From positions 1 through 52,109 of the forward strand of contig CANRQE010000011.1 of NCBI GenBank assembly GCA_947632705.1: DNA of 52,109 nt, read 5' to 3'. A program made the translations under genes and the position numbers. Origin of the DNA: an uncultured Coprococcus sp. (GTDB lineage Bacteria > Bacillota > Clostridia > Lachnospirales > Lachnospiraceae). Positions 7,493 to 15,972 of this stretch are shown piece after piece (within the stretch, counting starts at the first letter, position 1; each line of letters begins with the position of its first letter). A model generated the notes under the pieces. The model was not told the origin of the DNA. It ran no database searches and was given only the letters and a program-made list of their open reading frames with translations.

Positions 7493-8779
7493 ATGAAGGA
7501 CTACAAGATCAATACCAAATGTGTACAAGGCGGCTATACTCCGGGTAACGGAGAACCGCGCCAGATACCGATTATTCAGAGTACCACGTTCAAATATGCG
7601 ACCAGCGAAGACATGGGCAGGCTGTTTGATCTGGAGGCAGAGGGCTATTTTTATACCAGATTGCAGAACCCGACAAATGATATGGTGGCGAATAAGATCT
7701 GCGAGTTAGAGGGCGGATCGGCAGCGATGCTGACATCTTCCGGACAGGCAGCCAATTTTTATGCGGTGTTTAATATAGCCACCTGTGGAGATCATGTCGT
7801 GGCATCCAATTCCATTTATGGCGGTACATATAATCTGTTTGCGGTAACCATGAAAAAAATGGGAATTGACTTTACCTTTGTCAGCCCGGATGCATCAGAG
7901 GAGGAGCTTTCGGCGGCATTTCGTCCGAATACGAAGGCAATGTTCGGAGAGACGATTGCAAATCCGGCGCTGACGGTGCTGGATATCGAAAAATTTGCCA
8001 GAGTTGCACATGCGCATGGCGTACCGCTGATTGTGGATAATACATTTCCGACGCCGGTAAACTGCCGGCCGATCGAGTGGGGCGCAGATATTGTGACACA
8101 TTCTACCACAAAGTATATGGACGGACATGCAGCAGGCGTCGGCGGGTGCATTGTAGACGGCGGAAAGTTTGACTGGATGAAATATGCCGATAAATTTCCG
8201 GGATTATGCACGCCGGATGACAGTTATCATGGTATTACTTATGCGGAAAAGTTTGGTATGGGAGGAGCCTATATTACAAAGGCAACTGCACAGCTGATGC
8301 GCGATTTTGGTTCTATTCAGTCGCCTCAGAATGCATTTTTGCTGAATCTGGGACTGGAAAGCCTGCATGTCAGGGTAAAACGCCACTGTGAAAATGCAAT
8401 GGCGGTTGCGTCCTTTCTGCAAAAGCATGACAAAGTGAGCTATGTAAATTATTGTGGCCTGGAAACGGATAAATATCATGCGCTGGCGGAAAAATATCTG
8501 CCGGATGGGTCCTGCGGCGTCGTTAGCTTTGGTGTTAAGGGAGGCAGAAAGGCGGCGGAGACATTTATGAAGAACCTGAAGCTCGGAGCGATTGAAACGC
8601 ATGTGGCAGACGCCAGAACCTGCTGTCTGCATCCTGCAAGTGCAACGCACAGGCAGATGACGGATGAGGAACTGGAGGCGTGTGGCGTATATCCGGATCT
8701 GGTACGCTATTCCTGCGGAATTGAGGATGCAGAGGACCTGATTGCAGATCTTGCACAGGCACTTGATAGTATTTCATAA
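7493..8779 (+). CDS. metY: O-acetylhomoserine sulfhydrylase (Cys/Met metabolism PLP enzyme)
   Basis: A 428-residue PLP enzyme of the Cys/Met metabolism family, best matching O-acetylhomoserine aminocarboxypropyltransferase, which makes homocysteine from O-acetylhomoserine and sulfide for methionine synthesis. Seen in sequence: NTKCVQGGYTPGNGEPRQIPI, YTRLQNPTND, the SSGQAANFY phosphate-binding turn, VDNTFPTP and the PLP lysine in THSTTKYMDGH. The length fits the MetY branch rather than the shorter MetB branch. The start at 7493 has AAGGGAG about 10 bases upstream; the open frame continues further upstream only because it crosses the divergent tetR gene. No SAM riboswitch or T-box was recognised in the short intergenic region. 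Confidence 0.92.
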   Translation: MKDYKINTKCVQGGYTPGNGEPRQIPIIQSTTFKYATSEDMGRLFDLEAEGYFYTRLQNPTNDMVANKICELEGGSAAMLTSSGQAANFYAVFNIATCGDHVVASNSIYGGTYNLFAVTMKKMGIDFTFVSPDASEEELSAAFRPNTKAMFGETIANPALTVLDIEKFARVAHAHGVPLIVDNTFPTPVNCRPIEWGADIVTHSTTKYMDGHAAGVGGCIVDGGKFDWMKYADKFPGLCTPDDSYHGITYAEKFGMGGAYITKATAQLMRDFGSIQSPQNAFLLNLGLESLHVRVKRHCENAMAVASFLQKHDKVSYVNYCGLETDKYHALAEKYLPDGSCGVVSFGVKGGRKAAETFMKNLKLGAIETHVADARTCCLHPASATHRQMTDEELEACGVYPDLVRYSCGIEDAEDLIADLAQALDSIS

Positions 8780-8865
8780 CAAAAAAAAGGTCGGTTTTGT
8801 TGTATTTATATACAAAATAGACAAAAATGCTTTGTTTTTTTTGGCATGAAATTGTAAAATATAGC

Positions 8866-8894
8866 TTAAAAAAATGATTCTTTTATGTTACAAT
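8866..8894 (+). promoter_or_regulatory. Possible promoter of the EAL phosphodiesterase gene
   Basis: TTAAAA, 17 bp, TACAAT in an AT-rich stretch 83 bp before the start codon. A second candidate overlaps slightly upstream (8832-8860), so the true start of transcription is uncertain. Confidence 0.45.
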
Positions 8895-8976
8895 AATGAT
8901 AATATCGAAAAAAAAGAATTTTTATTGATGAATTTATTGTTGAATCCGGAATACATCCTTAAAGCGAGGTGGGAAA

Positions 8977-10350
8977 ATGGGAGCAGCCCTTGATGTAAGA
9001 AAAGAAGTGAATATTGATGAATTTGATAAGCGTGATCTTTTCAACCTGGCCTATTTTGAGCTTGTGACAAATTATTATAATTGGAACTGGATGAGAGAAA
9101 AATTGACGGATTTTGAGGCGTTTGGTATTACAGATTTTGCATTTGTCCATTTCGATATTAAAGATTTCAAGATGGTAAATGAGATTTACGGACATGACGC
9201 AGGAGATGATCTTTTACGAAGGGTATGTCAGGTGTTGCATGAACAGGATTGGACGTATTATACATGCCGGTGCGATAATGATAATTTTGCCATGATGGTA
9301 CATAGGATGCCGGATCAGGAAATTCAGAGCAGACTTGAGCGGATGTTTGCCAGTATGGACAGGCTGGAAGCAGACAGACACTATCCGATTTATTTCCGGT
9401 GCGGGGTTGCGTCTATCGATAATGTGGCGGAGTATCGTGCCACGATTACGGATCTGGCCAAGATTGCACAGCATTTTGGCGTTAAGGCCAATGAAACTGA
9501 AATTTATTTCTATACGGATGATATGAAACGTAAGCAGCTAAGGAGTAAGATGCTGAAGGCCGATCTTGACAGAGCCATGTCAGAAGAGGAACTGGAGGTG
9601 TATTATCAGCCGAAGTATGAACCGTCTACCAACACACTTGTGGGAGCGGAAGCTTTGATCAGGTGGAACTATCATCATGAGTCAATTTTACCGCCGAAGG
9701 ATTTTGTCCCTTATTTTGAGCAGGAGGGAACGATTGAGCGGGTTGACAGATTTGTACTGGATCAGGTGTGCAGGAAGCTGGAACAGTGGAAAAGGGAAGG
9801 CGTGAAGCTGGTGCCTATCTCCGTGAATATGTCACGGGCGCAGCTATACAGTCCGGTTCTTGTAAAAAATGTCATGGATATTGTAAATAAATATGATATT
9901 GACAGAAGATACATTGAATTCGAGCTTACAGAATCTCTGGCTTATTATGATTCCAAGTACATGATCGAGGTTATGAAGAATCTGCGGGATCTGGGATTTA
10001 TGCTTTCTATTGATGATTTTGGTACCGGATATTCTTCTTTAAGTCTTTTGGCGGATATGCCGCTTACAACACTGAAGCTGGATAAAAGCTTTGTAGATGA
10101 GATTGGACATGATAAGGAAGGCCGAACCAGTTATATTGTAAAAAATATTCTGGAGATTACAAAATTTCTTAAGATCAACAGTATTGCAGAGGGCGTGGAG
10201 ACGGAAGTCCAGAAAGATCTGTTGAAGGATTGGGGCTGTAATTATATTCAGGGCTATTTTTACAGTAAGCCTGTTCCGGTTGCGCTTTTTGAGAAAATGT
10301 TAAGAAATCAGTCAGTCGGAATAGTTGACAGTGTTTCATCGGAGGAATAG
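8977..10350 (+). CDS. Cyclic di-GMP phosphodiesterase (degenerate GGDEF plus EAL)
   Basis: Hydrolyses cyclic di-GMP. Residues 1 to about 180 are a GGDEF fold in which the fold phrases remain (HFDIKDFKMVNEIYGHDAGDD) but the signature has become CDNDNF near residues 99-104, so cyclase activity should be lost. The EAL domain is complete: EALIRW at 225-230, SVNMSRAQL, ELTES, SIDDFGTGYSS near 346, the lysine of KLDKSF and AEGVET. All metal- and substrate-binding acidic residues appear present. No membrane segment or sensor domain is seen. The start has GAGGTGG just upstream. Candidate promoters upstream are TTAAAA-17-TACAAT (8866-8894) and TTGTTT-17-TAAAAT (8832-8860). A strong terminator follows. 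Confidence 0.93.
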   Translation: MGAALDVRKEVNIDEFDKRDLFNLAYFELVTNYYNWNWMREKLTDFEAFGITDFAFVHFDIKDFKMVNEIYGHDAGDDLLRRVCQVLHEQDWTYYTCRCDNDNFAMMVHRMPDQEIQSRLERMFASMDRLEADRHYPIYFRCGVASIDNVAEYRATITDLAKIAQHFGVKANETEIYFYTDDMKRKQLRSKMLKADLDRAMSEEELEVYYQPKYEPSTNTLVGAEALIRWNYHHESILPPKDFVPYFEQEGTIERVDRFVLDQVCRKLEQWKREGVKLVPISVNMSRAQLYSPVLVKNVMDIVNKYDIDRRYIEFELTESLAYYDSKYMIEVMKNLRDLGFMLSIDDFGTGYSSLSLLADMPLTTLKLDKSFVDEIGHDKEGRTSYIVKNILEITKFLKINSIAEGVETEVQKDLLKDWGCNYIQGYFYSKPVPVALFEKMLRNQSVGIVDSVSSEE

Positions 10351-10388
10351 AGGAGACCGGAAAGAAACAGGAAGCCTGATAAGATAAG

Positions 10389-10447
10389 AAAAGCACATTT
10401 GGTTTATGGGATGAAACTCTTCATAAAACAGGTGTGCTTTCTTTTTT
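10389..10447 (+). terminator. Terminator of the EAL phosphodiesterase gene
   Basis: AAAGCACA (from 10390) pairs with TGTGCTTT (10433-10440) and is followed by CTTTTTT. The interior holds a second hairpin, ATGAA-ACTC-TTCAT flanked by TTTATG and CATAAA. Confidence 0.75.
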
Positions 10448-10583
10448 ATCATACTGCAGGCCTGCGGCACACAGTTTTTTATATACCGATATTGTAATTA
10501 TGATAAAATAATGGTATTCTTTTAATTGCAAAAATCGGGCCTGGTCATAGAAATCAGACAAAATAACATACCGGAGGACATTT

Positions 10584-11987
10584 ATGGGCGGATTATTCGG
10601 AGTAGTATCAAAGGAAAATTGCATATTTGATTTATTTTTTGGCACAGATTATCATTCTCATCTGGGAACGAGAAGAGCCGGGATGGCGGTATACGGCGAT
10701 CATGGATTTGAGAAATCCATTCATTCCATAGAAAACAGTCCGTTTCGTACAAAATTTCAGGATGAAGTTAATGAAATGGAAGGCTACTACGGGATCGGCA
10801 GTATTTCCGATTATGAAGGACAGCCGCTGCTGCTGCGTTCCCATCATGGGACTTATGCAATTGCGACTGTCGGAAAGATAAATAATATACGGGAACTGAC
10901 ACAGGAGATTTTGAATTGTAATTCTCATTTGTTTGAAATGAGCAATGGGGATATCAGTCAGACGGAGATTGTTGCAGCGCTGATTAACCAGAAACAGAAT
11001 TTTATAGAAGGAATCCGTTATGCGCAGGAGATGATTGACGGTTCCATCAGCATGCTGCTTTTAACGGAAAAGGGAGTTTATGCGGCAAGGGACAAGATGG
11101 GCAGGACGCCGATTGTAATCGGCAGGAAGGAAGGCGCTTACTGTGCAAGCTTTGAAAGCTTTGCCTATCTGAATCTCGGGTATGTGGATGTCAGGGAACT
11201 GGGGCCGGGAGAGATCGTAGTGCTGACACCGGATGCCATAAAGACGCTGGTGCCGCCGGGAGACAAAATGAAAATTTGTACCTTTTTATGGGTCTATTAT
11301 GGTTATCCGTCCGCAACCTATGAGGGAGTCAGCGTAGAAAGTATGCGTTATAATTGCGGAAAGATGATGGCAAGGAGAGATACGGTGAAGCCGGATGTGG
11401 TAGCAGGGGTGCCGGATTCGGGAACCGCACATGCAGTAGGATATGCAAATGAGTCAGGGGTTCCGTTTTCCAGACCGTTTATTAAATATACTCCGACATG
11501 GCCGAGATCCTTTATGCCGACCATTCAGGATAAAAGAAACCTGATCGCAAGGATGAAGCTCCTGCCGGTACACGATCTGATCAAGGATAAAAGCCTCCTT
11601 TTGATTGACGATTCAATCGTACGGGGAACGCAGCTTCGTGAAACTACCGAATTCTTGTATGAAAGCGGGGCAAAGGAGGTACATATCAGACCTGCGTGTC
11701 CGCCGCTGCTTTACGGATGTAAGTATCTGAATTTTTCCCGTTCTACCTCTGAAATGGAATTGATAGCAAGAAGGGCAGTCAAGGCATTGGAGGGAGAGGA
11801 TGTTTCGGAAGAGACGCTGAAGGAATATACCGATCCGGACAGTGAGAAGTATGCGGCTATGGTTGAATGGATACGCGAGCAGTTAAAATTTACAACTTTG
11901 ATGTATAACCGGCTGGATGATATGCTGGATTCCGTCGGCATAGATAAATCCCGGCTGTGTACCTACTGCTGGGACGGAAACGAATAG
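10584..11987 (+). CDS. PurF-like phosphoribosyltransferase lacking the glutaminase cysteine
   Basis: Related to amidophosphoribosyltransferase, which makes phosphoribosylamine from PRPP and glutamine in purine synthesis. The C-terminal transferase half is well kept: VAGVPDSGTAHAVGYA and the PRPP loop LLLIDDSIVRGT near 337-348. Cysteines at 232, 379, 459 and 462 (ending CTYCW) match the spacing of the iron-sulfur ligands of Bacillus-type PurF. The N-terminal half still resembles a class II glutaminase domain, but the protein starts MGGLFGVV where the active enzyme needs a Cys after the initiator Met, and the expected Asn-Gly of the oxyanion hole is replaced by KINN. It may use ammonia, depend on a partner, or do something else. 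The start is supported by CCGGAGGA. No other pur gene is in the window. Confidence 0.82.
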   Translation: MGGLFGVVSKENCIFDLFFGTDYHSHLGTRRAGMAVYGDHGFEKSIHSIENSPFRTKFQDEVNEMEGYYGIGSISDYEGQPLLLRSHHGTYAIATVGKINNIRELTQEILNCNSHLFEMSNGDISQTEIVAALINQKQNFIEGIRYAQEMIDGSISMLLLTEKGVYAARDKMGRTPIVIGRKEGAYCASFESFAYLNLGYVDVRELGPGEIVVLTPDAIKTLVPPGDKMKICTFLWVYYGYPSATYEGVSVESMRYNCGKMMARRDTVKPDVVAGVPDSGTAHAVGYANESGVPFSRPFIKYTPTWPRSFMPTIQDKRNLIARMKLLPVHDLIKDKSLLLIDDSIVRGTQLRETTEFLYESGAKEVHIRPACPPLLYGCKYLNFSRSTSEMELIARRAVKALEGEDVSEETLKEYTDPDSEKYAAMVEWIREQLKFTTLMYNRLDDMLDSVGIDKSRLCTYCWDGNE

Positions 11988-12027
11988 AGATGTGTTGATA
12001 AAAGATATTTTTCTATGGAGTAATAAG

Positions 12028-12849
12028 ATGAAGTTACAGATTGTAAAACGGATTTCGTTTATATTATCAGTGTTGGGATTACTTTCAATTTTTGTTTTTG
12101 CATTTACCGGCAGGATAGAGTACGGCTGGCTCCTGTTTATTGCGCTGATGCTGTTATCGGGAATCATAAATTATTTTTTCTTTCGATGCCCGCATTGTAA
12201 AAAGCCAATTTCGGCGAACAGCTCCGTAAATCAGAAGTATTGTCCGCTTTGTGGAGCAGATCTGAACATGAAACCGTCCCTGTTCAGCTATTACAGAAAA
12301 TGCGCAAAGAAAAAGGACGGATCTTATCAGGCGTATTCCGTGGTGGGATTTGCAGTATTTGTGGTCAGCACGATTGTGATTGCCATGATCGTTGTGGCTA
12401 TTTTAGGCTTCGATAGTATATTTAAGGGTGCGGGACGCATACTTATTATAATGTCTGTAGTGTTGGGAATTCTGCTTGGTCTGTTTTGCAGATGTATAGC
12501 AGGTTCCTCAGTGAAGCTGACGGATGATATGCTGTATTTCAGCCGGCTGCCGTTTAAATGGAAAGAATATCCTTTGGAGGAGCTCAAAAAGCTGGCAGAA
12601 AAGCGGCCTCCGTTTTATCATGTGATCAGAGGTTATGTGATTGCAGTACCGGATGGATTCCTTGCAATTCCGGTAGCTTCGTACAGGGGCGGACAGGAAT
12701 TTCTGGAAAAGCTGACGGAGGTGCTGGGACAGCCTATGGTCGATGTGAGGCCGGATATAGTGATATCCAGACATAGCGAAGAGGGTAAAAAGGCAGAGGA
12801 AGAATTAGAATCCTTTCTGGAATATGAAGAGAAAGCAGAGGTACAATAA
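12028..12849 (+). CDS. Zinc-ribbon membrane protein, function unknown
   Basis: A 273-residue protein I cannot assign. Two hydrophobic segments at the N terminus (about residues 8-45) are followed by FFRCPHCKKPI and KYCPLCGADL, a CxxC-CxxC zinc ribbon, then two more hydrophobic segments (VVGFAVFVVSTIVIAMIVVAIL; IIMSVVLGILLGLFCRCIAG) and a soluble tail of about 110 residues ending in a Glu-rich stretch. The open frame extends to a GTG at 11992, but GGAG at 12017-12020 is correctly placed for the ATG at 12028. The stop overlaps the next start by one base, so the gene is probably translated together with the SseB-like gene. Confidence 0.7.
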   Translation: MKLQIVKRISFILSVLGLLSIFVFAFTGRIEYGWLLFIALMLLSGIINYFFFRCPHCKKPISANSSVNQKYCPLCGADLNMKPSLFSYYRKCAKKKDGSYQAYSVVGFAVFVVSTIVIAMIVVAILGFDSIFKGAGRILIIMSVVLGILLGLFCRCIAGSSVKLTDDMLYFSRLPFKWKEYPLEELKKLAEKRPPFYHVIRGYVIAVPDGFLAIPVASYRGGQEFLEKLTEVLGQPMVDVRPDIVISRHSEEGKKAEEELESFLEYEEKAEVQ

Positions 12850-13631
12850 TGGATATAGGAGGAAAAGTTAATAATGAGAAGCTGTTGGCAGCGATAGAGA
12901 ACATGAAAGCCGACAATAATCCTGAAACCAGGGAGGCCTTTATTGACAGCCTGCAGGAAGCAAAATTTCTGGTGCCTGCGGTATTTGAGCCTAAACCGGA
13001 AAAAAATGCACAGGGGAAAATCGTTTCAGCCAAAAAGATGAAAGTACATTTTAAAGTGCTGACCAGTCAGAAAAAAGAGAATGTTTTTCCGTGCTTTACG
13101 GATAATGAAATCTTCAGTCGGGGAGTGCAGGACGTGGAAACGGAGCAGGCTGTTCTTACATACAGGGAGCTGGTGCCCCTTGTATTGAATTCCAAAGGCG
13201 CCATGGCAGGATTTGTAATTAATCCGTATACAGATAATGTGCCGGTAACGGCAGCCCTGATCGAGGGGATTGAAAAATCAAAGAAAAATGGCATCTCAAA
13301 GCAGGTTATGAAACCGAATTCCACAGTCAGGCTTCGTACGCCGGCGTACCAGCCGATTGATATGCTCAATGCGGCAAAGGAATTCTTCCGTTCCAGTCCG
13401 AATGTAGAAGCGGCTTATCTTCAGATGATGGAGAAGGAGGACGGAGAAGACGAGTACCTGATTACGATTGATTTTACCGGAGACGAGAAAACACTGTTTG
13501 CAGACCTGATGCCGATTGTCCGGCAATATTCATTCGGCATTCCGGTAGCTCTTACCAATGTTCATAATTTGTTGGGAGAAAAGGTAGTAGAAAATGCCGA
13601 GCCATTTTATAAGAAAGATTCACAGGGGTAA
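12849..13631 (+). CDS. SseB family protein
   Basis: A 260-residue soluble protein with two SseB-like domains. The first half shows the family run from an N-terminal helix (NEKLLAAIENMK) through AKFLVPAVFEP, FPCFTDNEIFSRG and AGFVINPYTDNVPV. The second half resembles the SseB C-terminal domain (VEAAYLQMM; YLITIDF). The precise role of SseB proteins outside E. coli serine tolerance is not known. The ATG overlaps the stop of the upstream zinc-ribbon gene (TAATG), with AGAGG upstream, and the small export-protein gene starts 3 bp after its stop, so these three genes appear to form an operon. Confidence 0.85.
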   Translation: MDIGGKVNNEKLLAAIENMKADNNPETREAFIDSLQEAKFLVPAVFEPKPEKNAQGKIVSAKKMKVHFKVLTSQKKENVFPCFTDNEIFSRGVQDVETEQAVLTYRELVPLVLNSKGAMAGFVINPYTDNVPVTAALIEGIEKSKKNGISKQVMKPNSTVRLRTPAYQPIDMLNAAKEFFRSSPNVEAAYLQMMEKEDGEDEYLITIDFTGDEKTLFADLMPIVRQYSFGIPVALTNVHNLLGEKVVENAEPFYKKDSQG

Positions 13632-13634
13632 ACA

Positions 13635-14114
13635 ATGTTAAAAAAATATGTTATAATTTTTTTGATTTCCATGGTACCGTTAGTTGAACTGCGGGGAGCC
13701 ATACCGATTGCCGTGGGATTCCATTTGCCCACGATACAGTCCTTTGTCACATGTGTGATCGGCAATATGCTGCCGGTGCCGGTCATTTTCTGGTTTGCAA
13801 GAAAGGTACTGCTTTGGGGCAGAGACAAGAAGGTAATCGGAAAATTTTTTACCTGGTGTATTGAAAAGGGTGAAAAGGGCGGTAAGAAACTTCTGGAAAA
13901 AACCGGAGGAGGGGTCTACATTGCACTATTGCTGTTTGTAGGGATTCCGCTTCCCGGAACAGGCGCATGGACAGGAACGCTTGCGGCAAGTTTTCTGGAT
14001 CTGGAATGGAAGAAAAGCGCACTGGCCGTCATGGGCGGTGTTGTGCTGGCCGGTATCATTATGTATCTGGCAAGCGTGGGCGTCTTCGGTGCCATCGGCG
14101 CAATATTTAGCTAA
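13635..14114 (+). CDS. Small multidrug export protein (COG2426 type)
   Basis: A 159-residue integral membrane protein of the Sm_multidrug_ex family. The name is historical and the substrate is unproven. Visible family features are MVPLVELRGAIPIAVGFHLP at the N terminus, a second conserved patch FVGIPLPGTGAWTGTLAA, and four hydrophobic stretches ending in VVLAGIIMYLASVGVFG. The two conserved patches containing PLxELRG and P-GTGxW probably form re-entrant loops by analogy with the related DedA/VTT proteins; that is inference. It begins 3 bp after the SseB-like gene and is probably co-transcribed with it. Confidence 0.87.
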   Translation: MLKKYVIIFLISMVPLVELRGAIPIAVGFHLPTIQSFVTCVIGNMLPVPVIFWFARKVLLWGRDKKVIGKFFTWCIEKGEKGGKKLLEKTGGGVYIALLLFVGIPLPGTGAWTGTLAASFLDLEWKKSALAVMGGVVLAGIIMYLASVGVFGAIGAIFS

Positions 14115-14134
14115 AGAAAATGAGGTGAAACAAT

Positions 14135-14368
14135 ATGATAAATCCTGCGGCTATATTTAAAGCCAAATCAGCGTGGGGTAAATTTGCATCAAACCATCCG
14201 AAATTCCCGATGTTTTTAAGGGCAGCAGCGCAAAGCGGAATTAAGGAGGGGCATGTGATAGAAATTAAAATTACCTCAGAGGAGGGCGAAAGCCTTTGCA
14301 CAAATGTAAAACTGACAGAATCTGATATGGAGCTGTTTCAGCTGGCAAAGGATATGATGGGAGCCTGA
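14135..14368 (+). CDS. Small conserved protein, function unknown
   Basis: A 77-residue soluble protein. It opens with INPAAIFKAKSAWGKFASNHP, a basic amphipathic start, and continues with a beta-rich middle (GHVIEIKITSEEGE) and a helical end (TESDMELFQLAKDMM). I recognise no named family. GAGGTGAAACAAT directly precedes the ATG, and the gene follows the export-protein gene by 20 bp, so it is probably the last member of that operon. The rpmG promoter starts 32 bp after its stop. Confidence 0.7.
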   Translation: MINPAAIFKAKSAWGKFASNHPKFPMFLRAAAQSGIKEGHVIEIKITSEEGESLCTNVKLTESDMELFQLAKDMMGA

Positions 14369-14400
14369 CAGATTTTATACAAAATTATAAAAAAGATTTC

Positions 14401-14430
14401 TTGACTTGTACTATGCAGTTGTGTTATTGT
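14401..14430 (+). promoter_or_regulatory. Promoter of the rpmG-secE-nusG operon
   Basis: TTGACT, 18 bp, TATTGT. The -35 box matches five of six and the -10 box four of six. The rpmG start lies about 63 bp downstream. Confidence 0.55.
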
Positions 14431-14493
14431 TGAATGTGCGATGTAAGAGGTCTTTTTTTTATGCCTTAAAATAATGGATGGAGGTAGATGGAA

Positions 14494-14643
14494 GTGCGTG
14501 TAAAAATAACATTGGCATGTCAGGATTGTAAACAGCGTAATTACAATCTGACAAAGGATAAGAAAACGCATCCGGACAGAATGGAAACAAAGAAGTACTG
14601 TAGATTCTGTAAGGCTCATACAGTACACAAGGAGACAAAGTAG
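14494..14643 (+). CDS. rpmG: 50S ribosomal protein L33 (zinc form)
   Basis: A 49-residue protein of the large ribosomal subunit. The sequence begins [16 protein letters not shown] and ends [16 protein letters not shown], which is diagnostic of L33. The two CxxC pairs mark the zinc-binding form. The GTG at 14494 gives exactly the usual 49 residues and lies 9 bases after GGAGG at 14480-14484; the ATG at 14488 is only 3 bases from that site. It is followed by secE and nusG, the usual Firmicute order. Confidence 0.96.
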   Translation: MRVKITLACQDCKQRNYNLTKDKKTHPDRMETKKYCRFCKAHTVHKETK

Positions 14644-14670
14644 TCTGAACCAGTAAGGAGGATTGATTTA

Positions 14671-14874
14671 ATGTCTAACAAAGAAGAAACATCAACAACT
14701 CTCAAAAGAAGCTGGTTTCAGGAATTAAAGGGAGAATTTAAAAAAATCACATGGCTTGATAAGGTATCCCTTGCAAAGCAGTCAACAGCCGTAATCATTG
14801 CAACGATTATCCTTGGATGTGTGATTGCAATCATTGACTTCTTGATTCAGATAGGCTTGAGTTTCATAATTTAA
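14671..14874 (+). CDS. secE: Preprotein translocase subunit SecE
   Basis: A 67-residue single-span subunit of the SecYEG protein-export channel. The Firmicute short form is seen: an amphipathic cytoplasmic stretch WFQELKGEFKKITWLDK (the conserved E-xKK-xxW patch) followed by one membrane helix AVIIATIILGCVIAIIDFLI. AAGGAGG precedes the ATG. Its place between rpmG and nusG is standard. Confidence 0.96.
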   Translation: MSNKEETSTTLKRSWFQELKGEFKKITWLDKVSLAKQSTAVIIATIILGCVIAIIDFLIQIGLSFII

Positions 14875-14898
14875 TGTGAGTAAAGGTTGGTGAATAGA

Positions 14899-15423
14899 AT
14901 GTCAGAAGCAGAAAATGCAAAATGGTATGTAGTTCATACTTACTCCGGTTATGAAAACAAGGTAAAAGCTGATATTGAGAAAACAATTGAAAACAGAAAA
15001 TTACAGGACCAGATATTGGAAGTGTCTGTACCCGTGGAAGAATCCATAGAGATGAAGAACGGCGTGCAGAAAGCTGTTACCAGAAAATTGTTTCCGGGAT
15101 ACGTTCTGTTGAATATGGTTATGAACGACGCTACATGGTACGTTGTCCGTAATACCAGAGGAGTAACAGGATTTGTAGGACCGGGATCAAAACCGGTTCC
15201 ACTGACTGACGAAGAAATGAAGAATCTTGGTATCAATCAGGAAACTGTCGTCATAGACGTGGAAATCGGAGATATGATCCAGGTAGTCTCAGGAGCATGG
15301 GAAGGTACAGTCGGAAATATTAAGGCAATCAACACCAATAAGCAGACCGTAACCATCGATGTTGAGATATTTGGTCGTGCAACATCTGTAGAAATTGCAT
15401 TTGTTGATATCAAGAAAATGTAG
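14899..15423 (+). CDS. nusG: Transcription termination/antitermination factor NusG
   Basis: A 174-residue elongation factor that binds RNA polymerase and couples it to other factors. The N-terminal NGN domain shows [20 protein letters not shown] and [11 protein letters not shown], then [20 protein letters not shown]; the C-terminal KOW domain shows [18 protein letters not shown]. The frame extends to a TTG at 14887, but the ATG at 14899 gives the typical start ([12 protein letters not shown]); TTGGTGA lies just upstream as a weak ribosome-binding site. It follows secE by 24 bp. Confidence 0.96.
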   Translation: MSEAENAKWYVVHTYSGYENKVKADIEKTIENRKLQDQILEVSVPVEESIEMKNGVQKAVTRKLFPGYVLLNMVMNDATWYVVRNTRGVTGFVGPGSKPVPLTDEEMKNLGINQETVVIDVEIGDMIQVVSGAWEGTVGNIKAINTNKQTVTIDVEIFGRATSVEIAFVDIKKM

Positions 15424-15430
15424 TTACAAA

Positions 15431-15459
15431 GTGGAAGGGAGAGATCCCGTTATTACCAC
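15431..15459 (+). promoter_or_regulatory. L1-type leader hairpin before rplK
   Basis: GTGG pairs with CCAC around an inner GGGA-GAGA-TCCC hairpin, with an asymmetric GTTATTA loop on the 3' side. This matches the known L1 protein binding fold in ribosomal-protein mRNAs, which mimics the 23S rRNA site. It sits 23 bases before the rplK ATG, so L1 binding would block translation. A second copy precedes rplA. Confidence 0.72.
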
Positions 15460-15482
15460 AATATTTTTGGAGGTGCGCTAAC

Positions 15483-15908
15483 ATGGCGAAAAAAGTAGAA
15501 GCATACATTAAATTACAGATACCTGCAGGAAAGGCAACACCTGCACCACCTGTCGGACCTGCACTGGGTCAGCACGGTGTGAATATTGTTGCATTCACAA
15601 AGGAATTCAATGCAAGAACCGCAAATGAAGGGGATATGATCATTCCTGTTGTTATTACAGTATATCAGGATAAGAGCTTCAGCTTCATTACAAAGACCCC
15701 GCCTGCAGCTCTTCTGATCAAGAAGGCCTGCAATATCAAATCAGGTTCTGCCAATTCCAAGAAGAATAAGGTTGCAACGATCTCGAAGGCGAAGGTTCAG
15801 GAAATCGCTGAACTGAAGATGAAGGATTTAAATGCTGCAAGCCTTGAAGCTGCTATGAGTATGATTGCGGGAACAGCCCGCTCCATGGGAGTAACAGTAG
15901 AAGATTAA
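15483..15908 (+). CDS. rplK: 50S ribosomal protein L11
   Basis: A 141-residue large-subunit protein that forms the GTPase-associated centre with 23S rRNA. The signature [20 protein letters not shown] and [17 protein letters not shown] is present, and the C-terminal RNA-binding domain ends [20 protein letters not shown] precedes the ATG. It is preceded and followed by L1-type leader hairpins and is in the usual order nusG-rplK-rplA. Confidence 0.98.
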   Translation: MAKKVEAYIKLQIPAGKATPAPPVGPALGQHGVNIVAFTKEFNARTANEGDMIIPVVITVYQDKSFSFITKTPPAALLIKKACNIKSGSANSKKNKVATISKAKVQEIAELKMKDLNAASLEAAMSMIAGTARSMGVTVED

Positions 15909-15929
15909 TATTGATCATAAAATATTTGA

Positions 15930-15957
15930 GTGGGAGGGTCGCTCCCGATAAGACCAC
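15930..15957 (+). promoter_or_regulatory. L1-type leader hairpin before rplA
   Basis: GTGG/CCAC closes around an inner GGAG-CTCC hairpin with GATAAGA on the 3' side, the same layout as the element at 15431-15459. It lies immediately before AGGAGG (15958-15963) of rplA, so L1 could shut off its own synthesis. The two copies suggest separate control of each gene in the mRNA. Confidence 0.72.
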
Positions 15958-15972
15958 AGGAGGTTTACTATC

